Position numbers and translations under genes: made by a program. A stretch of 64,000 nucleotides of DNA from Bryobacterales bacterium (lineage in GTDB: Bacteria > Acidobacteriota > Terriglobia > Bryobacterales > UBA6623), in the NCBI GenBank assembly GCA_026713545.1, contig JAPOOG010000099.1, forward strand, positions 62,001 through 126,000, read 5' to 3'. Shown here piece by piece: positions 28,852 to 36,478 of this stretch (position 1 is its first letter; each line of letters opens with the position of its first letter). The notes under the pieces were generated by a model. The model did not search any database. It had not been told where the DNA came from and saw only the letters and a list, made by a program, of their open reading frames with translations.

Positions 28852-29151
28852 CTCTTGAATCTTGGTCTCTGAAGGTCCCGGCGGGGCCTGATGGAGCAAA
28901 GCCCCACAGTGATCGCTGTGATGGGGTCGGGACAGGAGCCGGGCAGGAGCAGCCGATATCAGCGATGCGGCGGGCCTTTCACCAAGTTGTTCGTGCGGCG
29001 CGGCAACGGGCGAGCGACTGTCCCCTGCATGACAGCTAACGGCTGAACGCGTGTTGACGTCGCGTGCACGACAGCCGATCCCGCAACTTCAACTCGATGC
29101 TCTTTCCACAATCGCGGGCATGTCTATCTGCGTTCTCGAATACTTTTCCGG
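28852..29151. other. intergenic stretch after the FGE gene
   Basis: Between the FGE gene and the repeat copy. Apart from one hairpin (28902-28926) I see no coding signal, promoter or structure that I can support. Confidence 0.5.
28902..28926 (+). terminator. bulged hairpin after the FGE gene
   Basis: CACAG/CTGTG with an outer CCC/GGG clamp and a two-base bulge forms a stem about 50 bases past the stop. No T-run follows, so this is weak. Confidence 0.3.
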
Positions 29152-29346
29152 CTAGCCTGCATGTCTCACCACGTGGCGAGCTGAAGTGCGTGAGAGGGCC
29201 GTCAGGACGAGGCGCGCGCCGCTTGGTGCGAGCAGGCGTACTTGACAGTACGTCGAGCACGGCAAGCAAGCGTTGCGAAGGAAAAGCGAAGTCATGGCGG
29301 TCGTATTGCGTGCTTCGGCCGTCGGGTGGTGAGAAATGCAGGTCAG
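29152..29346. repeat. dispersed inverted-repeat-bounded element, copy 1
   Basis: A 195-bp element with ends CTAGCCTGCAT and ATGCAGGTCAG. The inward ends CCTGCATGTCTCACCAC and CCTGCATTTCTCACCAC are near-perfect inverted repeats. The interior is shared at high identity with copy 3 (58300-58483) and in part with copy 2. Its right terminus contains the TGA stop of the minus-strand TonB receptor. No transposase-like frame is inside. Confidence 0.9.
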
Positions 29347-31862
29347 TTGCCAATTTCGAACAACGCGCGGATCTTGCGTTTCACACCGCGATAGAAGATT
29401 CCGTAGAAAGGACTCGCCAGGTTTCCTTGCACGTCCTGCGGGTTGAAATTGTTCAAGATGTTGAAAAGCCGTATGCCGGCGCGGACACGCCGCTCTTTGC
29501 CCATCAGCTTGATCGTGAACTGCTTCGACGCCTGGAAATCGAGCGCATTGAAAACCGGGAAGCGCCCTGCCCGATTGCGGGAGCCCACAAAGTCACGATG
29601 CTCGTCGATATCCGAGTACGGAAACCCGCTTCTCACTTCCCATACGGGGATGCCCTTCAAGCCGAACGGCAACGGGAATTCGGTCCAAGCGAGAAAGCGG
29701 TGGGGGACATCGAATCGCAATGGAGCCCGCTCGTTCGGACGAATCAACGCAAGAGGCGCCGGACCGTAGATCGAGCCCAGGTCGTTCAGGTCGCCGACGG
29801 ACGAGGACCGAACGTATGACGCAGTGATATGACCAGTGCCCTTGAGGCGGTATCTCGCCGTGGCCTGGTATTCCCGATAATGATCTCGCCCGTTGTTGCT
29901 GAGAATCAGGGCGCTTGCCTCGTCGCTCGATTCGACGGGGAAGCTTGGTTCGATCAAGAAATTGCGTGTTGTTCGCCTTTGCTGGTAGCCGACCCGCAGG
30001 AACAGATCGTTAATCAACTCGTGATCGAGTTGCAGGTTCCAACCGATGCTTCGGGCATTTCGAATCTTTCCGTCAATGTGTGGATTGAATCGCCGCAACG
30101 AGGTGATATTGCCAATGGGGTCGAAGCGCGTGTCGATGCGCACCGGAAGTTGCATGAACGTCGGCACGAGCAGACTAACCCGGTCGATGAACAGCCCGCT
30201 GCCGCCGCGGAGCACGGTGCGCGAGCCGCCGCCGAAGGCGTAGGCGAAGCCGGCGCGGTAGGAAGGGTTCCACTCCCCGGCGACCGAGTCACGTTCGAGC
30301 CTTGCGCCCAGGTCGAGTGTCAGCGCTTCCGACACGGACCACTTGTCCTGCACGAACGTGGCAAGGTCGTTCTTGTTCGCGCGAACGGTCGTTGGGTTCG
30401 TGAAGTCCAGCTTTGAGACGACCCGGTTGTTTATGCCCAGCCAGGTAATGGGATTGAAGATCTGGTCACCGCTGTAGGACTCGAGGCCCCACTGGACGCC
30501 GGTCACGATCTGGTGATTTCCCAGTGGGGCGAAATGGAATTGCTCGGACAGATTGCGGCGTATCGTCTGCCGGGCTTGCCGGTTGAAGAATGCTCCTCTG
30601 GCGCGCTCGAGACCGATGAAAGAAGGATCGTACGTACGCGGCTTCACATCGTTGTCGAGGTCCTGATAGGAGAGATTCGAGATCAGCAGCGCGCCGGACC
30701 GGAATTCGTGAGTATCCCTCAAAGTCACCATGCGGCCGCGCCGACGCAAGTCGGGAGTCGAAAGTTGCGTGTTAAAGGCGTTCAGGCCGAAGTAGCTGAG
30801 CTTCTCGGGGTAAACGAGAACGCTCAGTGACATCCGATTGCGGTTGGAGATGCGGGCGTCGAACTGGTTGAACACGGTCAGCGTCTCACGCTCGACATCC
30901 CGTTCCAGCAGCGGGAGATTGGCGTCTTCCTGATCCGCGCGCACAAACTGGTATTCCGTGGAATGGAGAAGAGCGAGCCGGCCGTCCTTGATCGGAACGT
31001 TGACGGTGAGTCTTGGAGTGAACGACTCGATCCCCATGATCGCGCCGTCTCTGCGGCGGATGCGGGGACCGAAATTCTGGAGGTCGACTTTGAGCTTCGA
31101 CAAGTCCGCCGGCTTGGTCTCGACCGTGGACACGGCTCCCGCGAAGCCGCCGAACTGCGCGTCGTAAGGGGTCGAAAGGACTTGCACGTTTGAGATCACG
31201 CTGAGTGGCAGACTGAACTGCGAAGTCCGTGCGACCGGGTCCGTCATGTCGACGCTGTTCAATTGCGAACCACTCTGGCTTGCGCGAACGCCATTCAGGT
31301 TGATCTCGCCTTCGTTGCCGCGCAGCACGCCGGGAATGAGCGGCATAACGTCTTCGTACCTCTTGTTCGCCTTGGGCGCGTTATCTATGGTCGAAAAACC
31401 GACAGATCCGGAGGAGGACGTTTCGCTGGGGTCGATCGTAATGGCGGAGGCGGTCACTTCGACGGACTCCACGACGGCCTCGACCTGCATTTCGATGGCG
31501 AGCCGAAAAGGCTGCTCCTCGGCGGGCAAGCAAAAAAAGTCGCTCTGACCGATCATGCCCGGCGCTGTCGCGACAATCACGTAACAGCCGGCGGGAATGC
31601 CGGAGAAGCGGAAGATGCCGAGTTCGTCCGTTTCGGCAGTCGGCTCTGCGGCGGGCGCCTCTCCCTGTTGCGATTCGGAATCCGGCTCCACCTCGGAAAC
31701 CGACTGCAGGCGGATGTGCGCTCCGGCGGCGCCGAAGCGTTCCGAGTTCGGCCCCACGACCACGGCCTGTCCGACGATCGCGAAACCGCCTACCTGGCCG
31801 GACGCCGCCCCGGGCAACAGCAGCAAGACAGCTATCAGGCCTGTTACGAAAGTAACGCCCAC
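29343..31862 (-). CDS. TonB-dependent receptor with carboxypeptidase-like N-domain
   Basis: An 839-residue outer-membrane receptor. A signal peptide (ending ASGQ) leads to a carboxypeptidase-regulatory-like beta-sandwich (FAIVGQAVVVG, LGIFRFSGIPAGCYVI), the plug (ALSMVE-like region, LRGNEGEINLNGVRASQSG, DAQFGGFAGAVSTVETK) and a barrel. GTG 31862 is preferred because AGGG lies eight bases upstream; TTG 31868 is the alternative. The C-terminus is FEIGN, not the usual aromatic residue, and the stop codon belongs to the terminal repeat of the adjacent element, so the native end may have been altered. It may share a regulatory context with the redox cluster upstream. Substrate unknown. Confidence 0.88.
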   Translation of the reverse strand: MGVTFVTGLIAVLLLLPGAASGQVGGFAIVGQAVVVGPNSERFGAAGAHIRLQSVSEVEPDSESQQGEAPAAEPTAETDELGIFRFSGIPAGCYVIVATAPGMIGQSDFFCLPAEEQPFRLAIEMQVEAVVESVEVTASAITIDPSETSSSGSVGFSTIDNAPKANKRYEDVMPLIPGVLRGNEGEINLNGVRASQSGSQLNSVDMTDPVARTSQFSLPLSVISNVQVLSTPYDAQFGGFAGAVSTVETKPADLSKLKVDLQNFGPRIRRRDGAIMGIESFTPRLTVNVPIKDGRLALLHSTEYQFVRADQEDANLPLLERDVERETLTVFNQFDARISNRNRMSLSVLVYPEKLSYFGLNAFNTQLSTPDLRRRGRMVTLRDTHEFRSGALLISNLSYQDLDNDVKPRTYDPSFIGLERARGAFFNRQARQTIRRNLSEQFHFAPLGNHQIVTGVQWGLESYSGDQIFNPITWLGINNRVVSKLDFTNPTTVRANKNDLATFVQDKWSVSEALTLDLGARLERDSVAGEWNPSYRAGFAYAFGGGSRTVLRGGSGLFIDRVSLLVPTFMQLPVRIDTRFDPIGNITSLRRFNPHIDGKIRNARSIGWNLQLDHELINDLFLRVGYQQRRTTRNFLIEPSFPVESSDEASALILSNNGRDHYREYQATARYRLKGTGHITASYVRSSSVGDLNDLGSIYGPAPLALIRPNERAPLRFDVPHRFLAWTEFPLPFGLKGIPVWEVRSGFPYSDIDEHRDFVGSRNRAGRFPVFNALDFQASKQFTIKLMGKERRVRAGIRLFNILNNFNPQDVQGNLASPFYGIFYRGVKRKIRALFEIGN

Positions 31863-31872
31863 TGACAATACC

Positions 31873-31889
31873 CTAATCAGTCAGATTAG
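31873..31889. promoter_or_regulatory. palindrome in front of the TonB receptor
   Basis: CTAATC-AGTCA-GATTAG is a perfect inverted repeat with 6-bp arms, ending next to the ribosome-binding region of the receptor gene. An operator or leader hairpin that limits translation are both possible. Confidence 0.45.
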
Positions 31890-31981
31890 CAATCGCCCCC
31901 GAGGGTTACATGAAGTTTTGTGAGCACCCCGCTTGGTAGGCAGGAGCGGCGGGCTCCCGAAACGAACGTGGGAGAAACCAT

Positions 31982-33121
31982 CTAAGCAAGATCGATGCGC
32001 TTGATGCGGATCTGCTCGTCGTCGAACACGCCGAGACCGAAGTTGCCGGCGATTTCGATGTGCTCTACATGGCAATTCAGCCAACGGCTGTCTTCGTCCG
32101 GTTTAAGGAGGGCGATCGGAGCGACCCCGACCTCCTCACGCTTATTGTCGATGGCCTTCCAACCGGTCTTGTCGAGCGCAACCGGGTCAGTCGCGAAGTA
32201 CATCGTCTTGTGATTCCAGGCGTACTTGCTGACCGTCGTGCCGGGACCGCCATGGTAGGCGGCCTTGACCCCATCAAGAATGTTCAAGACGACCTTTTCT
32301 CGAACGATCGGCAAGTCGACCACGGCCGGAATGAACAGACCGCAGGCATTTGCCGTAGTTGTGACGTGGCTGCGATTGACGTTGTTGACGAGACCGTGCG
32401 AGAGGTTCTTCAGCGCCAGGGTCACGCCCGCTGACTGATGGTGCTTCAGCAGGCACAGGTTGACCATCTTGTTGATCTCTTTGCTGAAAAAGTTCGAGAC
32501 GTACGAGCGCCGGATGTGCGGATCGTTCAGGCTGAATTCCTCTTTGTAGTCCGGGTGAACCAGCGGCATCTCCATGTACGTATCGCGGTCGTATCCCTCC
32601 ATATCCATCTGAAAGTTGCGGAACTTCTGTGACGCCGACATCCAGCGGACTCCTTCCGGAAGCCATTTGTCGAACCCGGCGTTGAGGAATTGGTCGTGAT
32701 AGCGGTCGTAGGCGATGATGTCTTTGCGCTTGACTCCGGCCTGCTCCAGGCCGTCAATGATTGGGTACAGCACCTCGGGCGCCGATATCACGGCAGGCTG
32801 GCCAACCGGATTGAGCTTGACACCGACGACGTCGCCCGGCTCGAAAAATACGCGCCAGGCATCGGCCCAGCTCTCGGCATGTGTCAGTTCGAGCATGCCG
32901 CGCTCCATCATCCGGCGGACCGGCTCGGCCTGATACTGGTCAGAGATGATGCTGCCGGGATGGCTGACGGCTACAACGCGTCCCGGATAGGGACCCGGAA
33001 TACCGAGTTTTGCGCCCGCCGAAGCACCGGAAGCGGCCGCTTGGCTATCGGTGGCTTTCCGGTTGCAAGCAGCGGCGGCGGCGGCACCGGCGGCCAGGAA
33101 TTCGCGTCGATCAAAGTGCAT
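31982..33121 (-). CDS. DUF362 Tat-exported protein
   Basis: A 379-residue exported protein of the DUF362 family, of unknown biochemical activity. The N-terminus MHFDRREFLAAGAAAAAACN combines a twin-arginine-like RREFL motif with a possible lipobox cysteine, so it may be a Tat-exported lipoprotein. Family features are DVVGVKLNPVG, NLCLLKHHQSAGVTLALKNLSHG and TDPVALDKTGW. The start at 33121 has AAGGAGG seven bases upstream. It is the third gene of a minus-strand redox cluster (barrel, cupredoxin, di-heme cytochrome), but has its own extended -10 promoter. Confidence 0.85.
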   Translation of the reverse strand: MHFDRREFLAAGAAAAAACNRKATDSQAAASGASAGAKLGIPGPYPGRVVAVSHPGSIISDQYQAEPVRRMMERGMLELTHAESWADAWRVFFEPGDVVGVKLNPVGQPAVISAPEVLYPIIDGLEQAGVKRKDIIAYDRYHDQFLNAGFDKWLPEGVRWMSASQKFRNFQMDMEGYDRDTYMEMPLVHPDYKEEFSLNDPHIRRSYVSNFFSKEINKMVNLCLLKHHQSAGVTLALKNLSHGLVNNVNRSHVTTTANACGLFIPAVVDLPIVREKVVLNILDGVKAAYHGGPGTTVSKYAWNHKTMYFATDPVALDKTGWKAIDNKREEVGVAPIALLKPDEDSRWLNCHVEHIEIAGNFGLGVFDDEQIRIKRIDLA

Positions 33122-33146
33122 GTACGCCTCCTTTGAATTCGGACCC

Positions 33147-33155
33147 ATTCTAGCA
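33147..33155 (-). promoter_or_regulatory. extended -10 promoter of the DUF362 gene
   Basis: On the minus strand TGCTAGAAT is an extended -10 (TGnTAGAAT) about 26 bases before the start codon, without a recognisable -35. Confidence 0.4.
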
Positions 33156-33213
33156 GCACGAACTTCAAACGGTGGATGGCTGCCCTTGCTGGTTTCAGGC
33201 TACGCCCCGCGTT

Positions 33214-34485
33214 TTAGAGCGAGTCGAGAAAAGCAAGCAGAGCAGAGTTGTCTTCCTCCGAAAGCCTGAGGTAGCTGTCTGCCGACCGTTGCGCTTCGTT
33301 GCCGTGGCGTAAGACAGCCTGCTCGGGGTTGGCGGCGCTGCCGTCGTGCAGCAGCGGGCGGCGGTGGCGCAGACCCCACAGCGCGGGTGTTCGTATTTCA
33401 TGGGCAAGGGCCGACGCTTGGGGGATGCCGTCTCCCGTGGCGACATCGTGCAGCAGCAGGTCCGAGAACAGGAAGACCTCACGACGATCGAAGACGGGAT
33501 TCGGGCTTTCGCCGGTGACCATCATAGGAACATGGCAGTGTACACAGCCGATCGCCGAAAAGAGAGTTTCTCCCCGTATGACGGTCTCGTTGATCGGGCC
33601 GCGTTCCAGAGGCGCGAGGAACTTCATGAAGGCTTCGAAGGAATCGATGCCGCGCAAACCGGTAAGGAGCTCCGGGACGTCTTCGGGATCGGCAGCCGGA
33701 TCGCAGAGATCGAGCCGCTCGGGATCGATACCGGCGCCGACTTCCGTGCGGAAAAGGTCGTTGGTAATACCCATCTCGTTGCGGTAGGCGTCCGCCCCGA
33801 AGGTAAGCAGGGTGGCGTGCTGGGCCTTCCAACCGAATCGGCCGACCCGTTCCCGTCCGCTGGCGACGTCGACCACGACGGCCGCTCGGCCGCTGATACC
33901 GTCGGCGTTCTGATCGTCGGGGTCTTCACGAGCACGGATGGTCTCATCGGCGATGGCTTCGACGAGACCTGCTCCAAAAAGCGGGATCGGAACTCGCCGG
34001 GCGAAGACATTCGCTTCCTGCGGAACGCGCGGTTGGCATTCCTGGCCAGGGAGCGAGAAGAGGTGGAACATGGTATCGCCCCCCAGAACGGTGAAGCTGC
34101 CGTTCTGATCGACGTGGCCTGCATGCACTTCCGAGACCGGGCTGATCCCGCCGATCGCGGGGGTTGCATGGCATTGCGCGCAACTGAGTCCGTTGAAGGC
34201 CGGGCCGAGCCCCTCGGCGGCGTCCTCGACTTCGAGGAAATCGTCGAGACCGATGCGAAAGAATTCAAACTCCTGTTCGGTGATGCCGGGGAGCGGGTTG
34301 CCGGGTTGCGAGGGACGTCCTGCGGGTGCTCCGTTGAGATTCCGGGCGGAAGATTGCAACAGGCGCGTGGTCGGCGAGAGTCGGCGCTGTGTGTCGGCCG
34401 CCCTCGCTGTTGGGCCGGGCGCCGTTGCGGTCACCGATAGCAGCGCGGCGAATAACGCGGCCCATACGAGTGAACGGGTCTTCAT
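33214..34485 (-). CDS. di-heme oxidoreductase (DHOR/DUF1111) cytochrome c
   Basis: A 423-residue periplasmic cytochrome with a signal peptide (1-30). It belongs to the DHOR (DUF1111) family, a putative thiol oxidoreductase or peroxidase. Two heme c motifs are visible: CAQCH (102-106) and CVHCH (314-318). Other family blocks are GLGPAFNGLSC, DQNADGISGRA and the C-terminal TPALWGLRHRRPLLHDG. DHOR proteins are often encoded in iron-regulated clusters with imelysins; no imelysin is present here. It overlaps the cupredoxin gene by ATGA (34482-34485), so electron transfer between them is plausible. Confidence 0.9.
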   Translation of the reverse strand: MKTRSLVWAALFAALLSVTATAPGPTARAADTQRRLSPTTRLLQSSARNLNGAPAGRPSQPGNPLPGITEQEFEFFRIGLDDFLEVEDAAEGLGPAFNGLSCAQCHATPAIGGISPVSEVHAGHVDQNGSFTVLGGDTMFHLFSLPGQECQPRVPQEANVFARRVPIPLFGAGLVEAIADETIRAREDPDDQNADGISGRAAVVVDVASGRERVGRFGWKAQHATLLTFGADAYRNEMGITNDLFRTEVGAGIDPERLDLCDPAADPEDVPELLTGLRGIDSFEAFMKFLAPLERGPINETVIRGETLFSAIGCVHCHVPMMVTGESPNPVFDRREVFLFSDLLLHDVATGDGIPQASALAHEIRTPALWGLRHRRPLLHDGSAANPEQAVLRHGNEAQRSADSYLRLSEEDNSALLAFLDSL

Positions 34486-34862
34486 CGCACAACAATCCGA
34501 CCGCGCATGATGGTGTGGCCCGCGCCGCAGGCTTTCGAGCACTCGAACGGGAAGACCCCCTTCTTCTGTGCGCGGAAGAGAATACGGGTATCGCCGCGCC
34601 CACGCTTGGGAACGATCACATTGACACCGGCTTCCCGGATGCGGAAGCCGTGGTTGGTATCGAGGCTGCGGATCCTCAATTCGACCACCTCGCCCTGCTT
34701 CAGGCGAATGACGGAAGGCACGAAGCTGAAGCGCTCGGCCACTATGCTGATAACGCGGTCGGGCTGTTCGCGCTCGGACTCGGCCTCGGATGACGCGATC
34801 GCGAACAGGCCCAGAGAGATCAGGAGCAACAGCGGAACCGTTCGGGGGGCGTGACGTCTCAT
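34482..34862 (-). CDS. exported cupredoxin with CuA-type site
   Basis: A 126-residue protein with an N-terminal hydrophobic segment (PLLLLISLGLFAIAS) and a cupredoxin fold. His71 (TNHGF) and the loop Cys108-x3-Cys112-x3-His116-x2-Met119 match the CuA site of cytochrome oxidase subunit II and nitrous-oxide reductase. No oxidase subunits are near, so it is likely a free-standing electron carrier. It is coupled to the di-heme cytochrome gene by a 4-base overlap. Confidence 0.88.
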   Translation of the reverse strand: MRRHAPRTVPLLLLISLGLFAIASSEAESEREQPDRVISIVAERFSFVPSVIRLKQGEVVELRIRSLDTNHGFRIREAGVNVIVPKRGRGDTRILFRAQKKGVFPFECSKACGAGHTIMRGRIVVR

Positions 34863-34887
34863 TCGTGGGTCTCGCCTGCTTTTTCCC

Positions 34888-34990
34888 CTAGTGGAGAGAC
34901 GAAGTGCCTGAGAAGGGTCTCAGGACAAGGCGCGGGCTTCTTGGCGAGCGATGGCGTACTTGACCCCAGGTGGTGAGAAATGCAGGTCAA
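34888..34990. repeat. dispersed element, copy 2 (internally deleted)
   Basis: Shorter relative of copies 1 and 3, about 103 bp. It begins CTAG, keeps the GAAGTGC..GAGAAGGGTCTCAGGACAAGG-like left part, jumps at GTACTTGAC to GGTGGTGAGAAATGCAGGTCA, and so has lost about 75 bp of interior and the left CCTGCAT arm. The right terminus lies 7 bases from the stop codon of the barrel gene. Confidence 0.8.
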
Positions 34991-34995
34991 GAACA

Positions 34996-36330
34996 TCAGA
35001 ACCACCATCCTATGCCAAGATTTACGCCATTACGGGCCTTGATGAGCCGACTCTGGTTGTGCAGAACGGTGTAATCGAACTTGAGCGCGACATCCGGCTC
35101 GGGAAAGAACGTCAACCCCGTGACGAGTGCATCGCGGTCGAACTCCTTGAGAGGGAGAAAGCCTTGGGCCATGCGGTTTTGGGTATCGAAGTTCTCGTAA
35201 CGGGAAAACGCGACCAGGTCGTATCGCTGCCTCAGCGGGAGCAAGTGGTACGCCCCCTCGAGATAAAATCCGCGCATTCTTTCGGCGATGTTCGGGTTGA
35301 CGCCTGTTGTGCGCTGAAGCAACGAATTCAGCCGCTCGGTTTGATCGAGGGTCAGGTTTGCCCATTCCCCCCGGAAATCGAATCGTGAAACGCTGAATCG
35401 TCCATCGAACTCAAAAACGTTGACCCGAGGGTTGATGCCGGGAGTGGCGAAACCGCTTTTGCCGGTCCAGAAACTGCCGCCCAGCGACAGGCCCGGCAGG
35501 CCGTGATACTCGAGACGTCCCGTAATCGCGGGGTTCTGCATGATCGACCCGAAGGCTTTCTGCCGGCCTTCACGGATACCCTCTTCTGCGTTGAAGAGTG
35601 AAGCGTTCAGCGGAGCCATAACGTACGACTTGTATACGAAGCCGCCGCCCAAGTCACCGAAGATGCCGGCGCCGGGTTCGAACCAGGTGCTGGGCAGGAT
35701 GACGGTGTCGACAAAGGGCCGCTCGACTCCGTTGAATGACGGAGGCTCGTGACGTTCGTTCACGAGGCCGACGGGAGCGAGCATGATGCCCGAACGGAAG
35801 TTCAACCAGGGTTTGACGAGGAAGTCGAGATAGGCTTGCTCGAGTTCCAGTTCGCCGCTCGGCCTTCCTCCCTCGACCAAGGCGTGTTCCAGTTCGAGTT
35901 CTGACCAGAATTGGATACGGTTGCTGAAGCTGTGTCCGAAGAGCAGGACGAAGCGGTGAAAGTCGCCGATCGCGGGCGCGCCTTCGGCCTTGTTGACGTG
36001 GGACTCCATATAGCCCGAGATAGGCATGCGAATCTCGAAAGAGTCCTCGCGGGACGACCGATCGGCGTCGCTCGGGATCACCTCGGCCATGGGCAGGGGC
36101 CGCTCGACAAGAGGTTCGGGCTCGTGAGCCGGAACCACAGACGCTGCTTGCCGGGAGGAGGTTTCGGACTCCTCGGTGGGCTCTTCGCCGGCGCCTTTGA
36201 GTGCGACGATCTCAGCTTCGAGTTGACGGATGCGCGCCTCCAGCATTTCGAGGCGGGCCTGAACAGGATCCTTTGCAACCGGTTCGGGCGATTGGCCGAT
36301 CAGTGTCGAAGCCAAAATGAAGCAGCCCAT
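34996..36330 (-). CDS. porin-like outer-membrane barrel with coiled-coil N-terminus
   Basis: A 444-residue outer-membrane protein. After a signal peptide (MGCFILASTLIG) comes a short coiled coil (ARLEMLEARIRQLEAEIVALKG), an acidic linker, and a beta-barrel of about 330 residues ending NLGIGWWF with the C-terminal aromatic signal. Phosphate-selective/carbohydrate porin families look similar, but the substrate is not clear. ATG 36330 is chosen; further upstream reading would run through the palindromic operator. It heads the cluster leading to the cupredoxin and di-heme cytochrome and has a strong promoter. Confidence 0.82.
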   Translation of the reverse strand: MGCFILASTLIGQSPEPVAKDPVQARLEMLEARIRQLEAEIVALKGAGEEPTEESETSSRQAASVVPAHEPEPLVERPLPMAEVIPSDADRSSREDSFEIRMPISGYMESHVNKAEGAPAIGDFHRFVLLFGHSFSNRIQFWSELELEHALVEGGRPSGELELEQAYLDFLVKPWLNFRSGIMLAPVGLVNERHEPPSFNGVERPFVDTVILPSTWFEPGAGIFGDLGGGFVYKSYVMAPLNASLFNAEEGIREGRQKAFGSIMQNPAITGRLEYHGLPGLSLGGSFWTGKSGFATPGINPRVNVFEFDGRFSVSRFDFRGEWANLTLDQTERLNSLLQRTTGVNPNIAERMRGFYLEGAYHLLPLRQRYDLVAFSRYENFDTQNRMAQGFLPLKEFDRDALVTGLTFFPEPDVALKFDYTVLHNQSRLIKARNGVNLGIGWWF

Positions 36331-36358
36331 CACACGGAAGCTTGTGAAGCATCTTGAA

Positions 36359-36372
36359 TTAGGTTTACCTAA
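36359..36372. promoter_or_regulatory. DtxR/MntR-like palindromic operator
   Basis: TTAGGT-TT-ACCTAA is a perfect 14-bp palindrome close to the TTAGG..CCTAA half-sites of DtxR/IdeR/MntR regulators. It lies about 20-35 bases downstream of the predicted transcription start of the barrel gene, where a bound repressor would block elongation. No DtxR-family gene is in the window. Confidence 0.55.
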
Positions 36373-36399
36373 ATAAATCACAAGGCATCCAGAAAATTA

Positions 36400-36429
36400 A
36401 TTCTAGGGTACCCAACGAAATAGTGTCAA
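36400..36429 (-). promoter_or_regulatory. strong sigma-70-like promoter of the barrel/redox cluster
   Basis: On the minus strand TTGACA (36424-36429), an 18-base spacer, and TAGAAT (36400-36405). The predicted start is near 36393, giving a leader of about 63 bases that contains the palindrome. Confidence 0.7.
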
Positions 36430-36478
36430 GCAACGCTTATCCGAGAGATGGGAGAGGCGAAAAGACGCTGGGCCGCCT

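Noticed and set aside
29036-29353. A short minus-strand frame whose peptide (DLHFSPPDGRST...) also occurs at 58350-58625
   Set aside because: The matching peptides arise because both frames lie in the dispersed repeat DNA; copy 2 breaks the frame, there is no ribosome-binding site, and substitutions do not favour synonymous sites.
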